From Candidatus Poribacteria bacterium (GTDB taxonomy: Bacteria; Poribacteria; WGA-4E; WGA-3G), in contig JAJEGI010000051.1 of NCBI GenBank assembly GCA_022819945.1, positions 62,001 through 126,000 of the forward strand: 64,000 bases of DNA. Reading direction: 5' to 3'. Of this stretch, positions 62,767 through 64,000 are shown piece after piece. A program made the translations under genes and the position numbers. The notes below the pieces were generated by a model. It did no database searches. It saw only the letters and a list, made by a program, of their open reading frames with translations, and was not told where the DNA came from. Position 1 is the first letter of the stretch, and each line of letters starts with the position of its first letter.

Positions 62767-64000
62767 TTACTTCACTGGATTTGTTGCGAGATATTTGGGA
62801 TTTGACTGGATATCGGGAGCGTAGTGAACCTCCCATACCTTAACCGCTGCTTCTGAAAAATTTTCGGTAGGATATACAGGAATAAACGCACTGCTTAATT
62901 GTCTATGCAGAAACGTATTTGCGGGTTCTCTCTCTGTCGTTAGCATGATATGCGTGGCATCGTGTGTCTTCAGGAATTCTAAAACTTCGCGTTCGGACTT
63001 AGCAAAATAGACGTGCTGGTTATAGAGGTATATCCAGTGTTGTATAAAATGATCCTGATCAACAATGGTTTTGACATTAGATAGGACATTAAGTAGGCTG
63101 CCGAAACTCCAGTTTGCGGCAACGACAGCGGTATCTGGCAGATTATTTTTTATCCAGTCAAAGGCGTGTGCCTCTGCGCTATTTCCGGGTATCGCACGTC
63201 GGAAATGGGTAGCGGCAAGCAGGGTGCGCGTTGCGTGTCCACCGGTGGGTGTCCAGAAAAGTATGGTCCCCAGCATAATCGTGATAATAGCGGTCTTTAG
63301 TAAGCGTTGTGGTGTGCGTTTTTTTACTGGATTCCCATAAAAATCGGCAAGGAAACAGATAAGGTCTGCGGCAAAAAAAGCGACAGACATACCGATAAAG
63401 AAGTCATAGCGTTTCGCATCACGTGCGAGCGCACACCAGAAAAGAAACCACATAGCAAAGGCAATATAGATCGGTTCATTTTTAGGCGTACTCTGTTTGC
63501 GCCAGGCAAGCACAATAAACCCGATGGCGCAGACACCAATGGCAGCAGTAAAGAATAGATTGCCTGTTGCTGCGCCCCATAAACTATCAAGTCGGCTACG
63601 ATAAAAGGTGGTGATTGCAAATAGTGTTAGCGGCGCGGCAAACAGTACACCTCGCGTTTTCCAAAAGCGGATGGCTGCCATAACAATGCCGAAGTATCCT
63701 AAAACAAAGACGCTGCCGTAGCGGAACATCCAATATTCAAGAAAAGGATTTTTAAGTTCTGCTACGGTTTTCATCAATTCATTTTGACTCAACGGCACAG
63801 TGGTACTGGCAAAGGTATCGCGTTGGAGCAACACATACCCGATTGCAAGTGCGATGCTGGCGAGTGTCAAGCCGAGTGCAAGGGGACGGGTGGACGGTTT
63901 GAGTTTCTCCGCCCAAGGTGTCTTTGTGATCAAGATGTATCGGAGGATACGTATCCCTAAAAACGCGAGCGGTGGCATTAGCATAAAAGCAAAGAGATGT
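62767..64000 (-). CDS. Multi-pass membrane glycosyltransferase-like protein, C-terminal part
   Basis: At least 411 codons; the frame stays open to the right edge, so the N-terminus is outside the window. Seven or so hydrophobic segments (for example ALGLTLASIALAIGYVLL, YGSVFVLGYFGIVMAAIRF, AIGVCAIGFIVLAW) are followed by a soluble tail: AFDWIKNNLPDTAVVAANWSFGSLLNVLSN. That tail is reminiscent of the STT3/AglB or GT39 pattern in which a WWDYG-like motif follows a Pro-Asp-Ser/Thr loop, though WSFG replaces it. Transfer of lipid-linked sugars at the membrane is a cautious guess. Confidence 0.5.
   Translation of the reverse strand, partial: HLFAFMLMPPLAFLGIRILRYILITKTPWAEKLKPSTRPLALGLTLASIALAIGYVLLQRDTFASTTVPLSQNELMKTVAELKNPFLEYWMFRYGSVFVLGYFGIVMAAIRFWKTRGVLFAAPLTLFAITTFYRSRLDSLWGAATGNLFFTAAIGVCAIGFIVLAWRKQSTPKNEPIYIAFAMWFLFWCALARDAKRYDFFIGMSVAFFAADLICFLADFYGNPVKKRTPQRLLKTAIITIMLGTILFWTPTGGHATRTLLAATHFRRAIPGNSAEAHAFDWIKNNLPDTAVVAANWSFGSLLNVLSNVKTIVDQDHFIQHWIYLYNQHVYFAKSEREVLEFLKTHDATHIMLTTEREPANTFLHRQLSSAFIPVYPTENFSEAAVKVWEVHYAPDIQSNPKYLATNPVK

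Noticed and set aside
1-64000. rRNA or tRNA genes
   Set aside because: I saw no T-loop GGTTCRA-type cloverleaf or rRNA-like segment while reading; a covariance-model scan would be needed to exclude them fully.

Overview
The window reads as chromosome from an uncultured bacterium close to Candidatus Poribacteria or the PVC/Planctomycetes neighbourhood. The signs are a planctomycete-type cytochrome N-terminus at the left edge, tandem phytanoyl-CoA-dioxygenase-family genes, Gfo/Idh/MocA and xylose-isomerase-like enzymes, large WD40/BNR propeller proteins, ECF sigma factors fused to propellers, and many short palindromic intergenic repeats. This placement is inference from gene content; there is no rRNA, tRNA or CRISPR array that I can see.

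Layout. 1-19 kb holds metabolic and envelope genes: a stand-alone PD-(D/E)XK protein, a membrane-anchored methyltransferase, an oxidoreductase, two tandem PhyH-family oxygenases lacking the usual metal-binding Asp, a secreted protein, a TIM-barrel isomerase, a BioF-like enzyme, a cupin, an M20 peptidase, a WD40 protein, an AAA ATPase, an RNHCP protein, an OmpA-type coiled-coil protein, an outer-membrane protein, rpiA, a deacylase, a Xaa-Pro aminopeptidase and a solitary MNT nucleotidyltransferase. 19.5-33.9 kb is a composite defence island: an SNF2 helicase with a DUF3883-like tail, a broken PIN gene and partner, a Septu-like ATPase/HNH pair, an unrecognised protein, a DUF1156 adenine methylase, a HepT-like HEPN protein and a DUF499 ATPase, all on the plus strand.

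34-36.5 kb has small genes and a classical ECF sigma/anti-sigma pair preceded by a coupled leader ORF, closed by a strong terminator. 36.8-44.3 kb is a peptide-type ABC transporter operon (two ATPases, lipoprotein binding protein, two permeases) with an MNT-HEPN fusion gene packed between its genes and one permease that has no AUG, GUG or UUG start. 44.6-48.2 kb has an SDR oxidoreductase, a STAS-like protein with a frameshifted PIN gene, a lipoprotein and a formamidase-like enzyme.

48.4-62.7 kb, on the minus strand, is the most striking part. Four tandem paralogues of about 1000 residues each join an ECF sigma factor (sigma2 and sigma4), one transmembrane helix and a large extracytoplasmic Asp-box beta-propeller. 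Behind them lies a sigma54-type AAA+ activator gene. All five genes have the same bipartite upstream element, TGCAMC-N16/17-GCGTYA or a close variant, at a position and spacing that look like an ECF promoter. I propose a family of membrane-tethered sigma factors that sense outside the cell and control their own expression and that of the activator. A MITE-like repeat has inserted between one of these promoters and its gene. The window ends in a partial multi-pass membrane protein.
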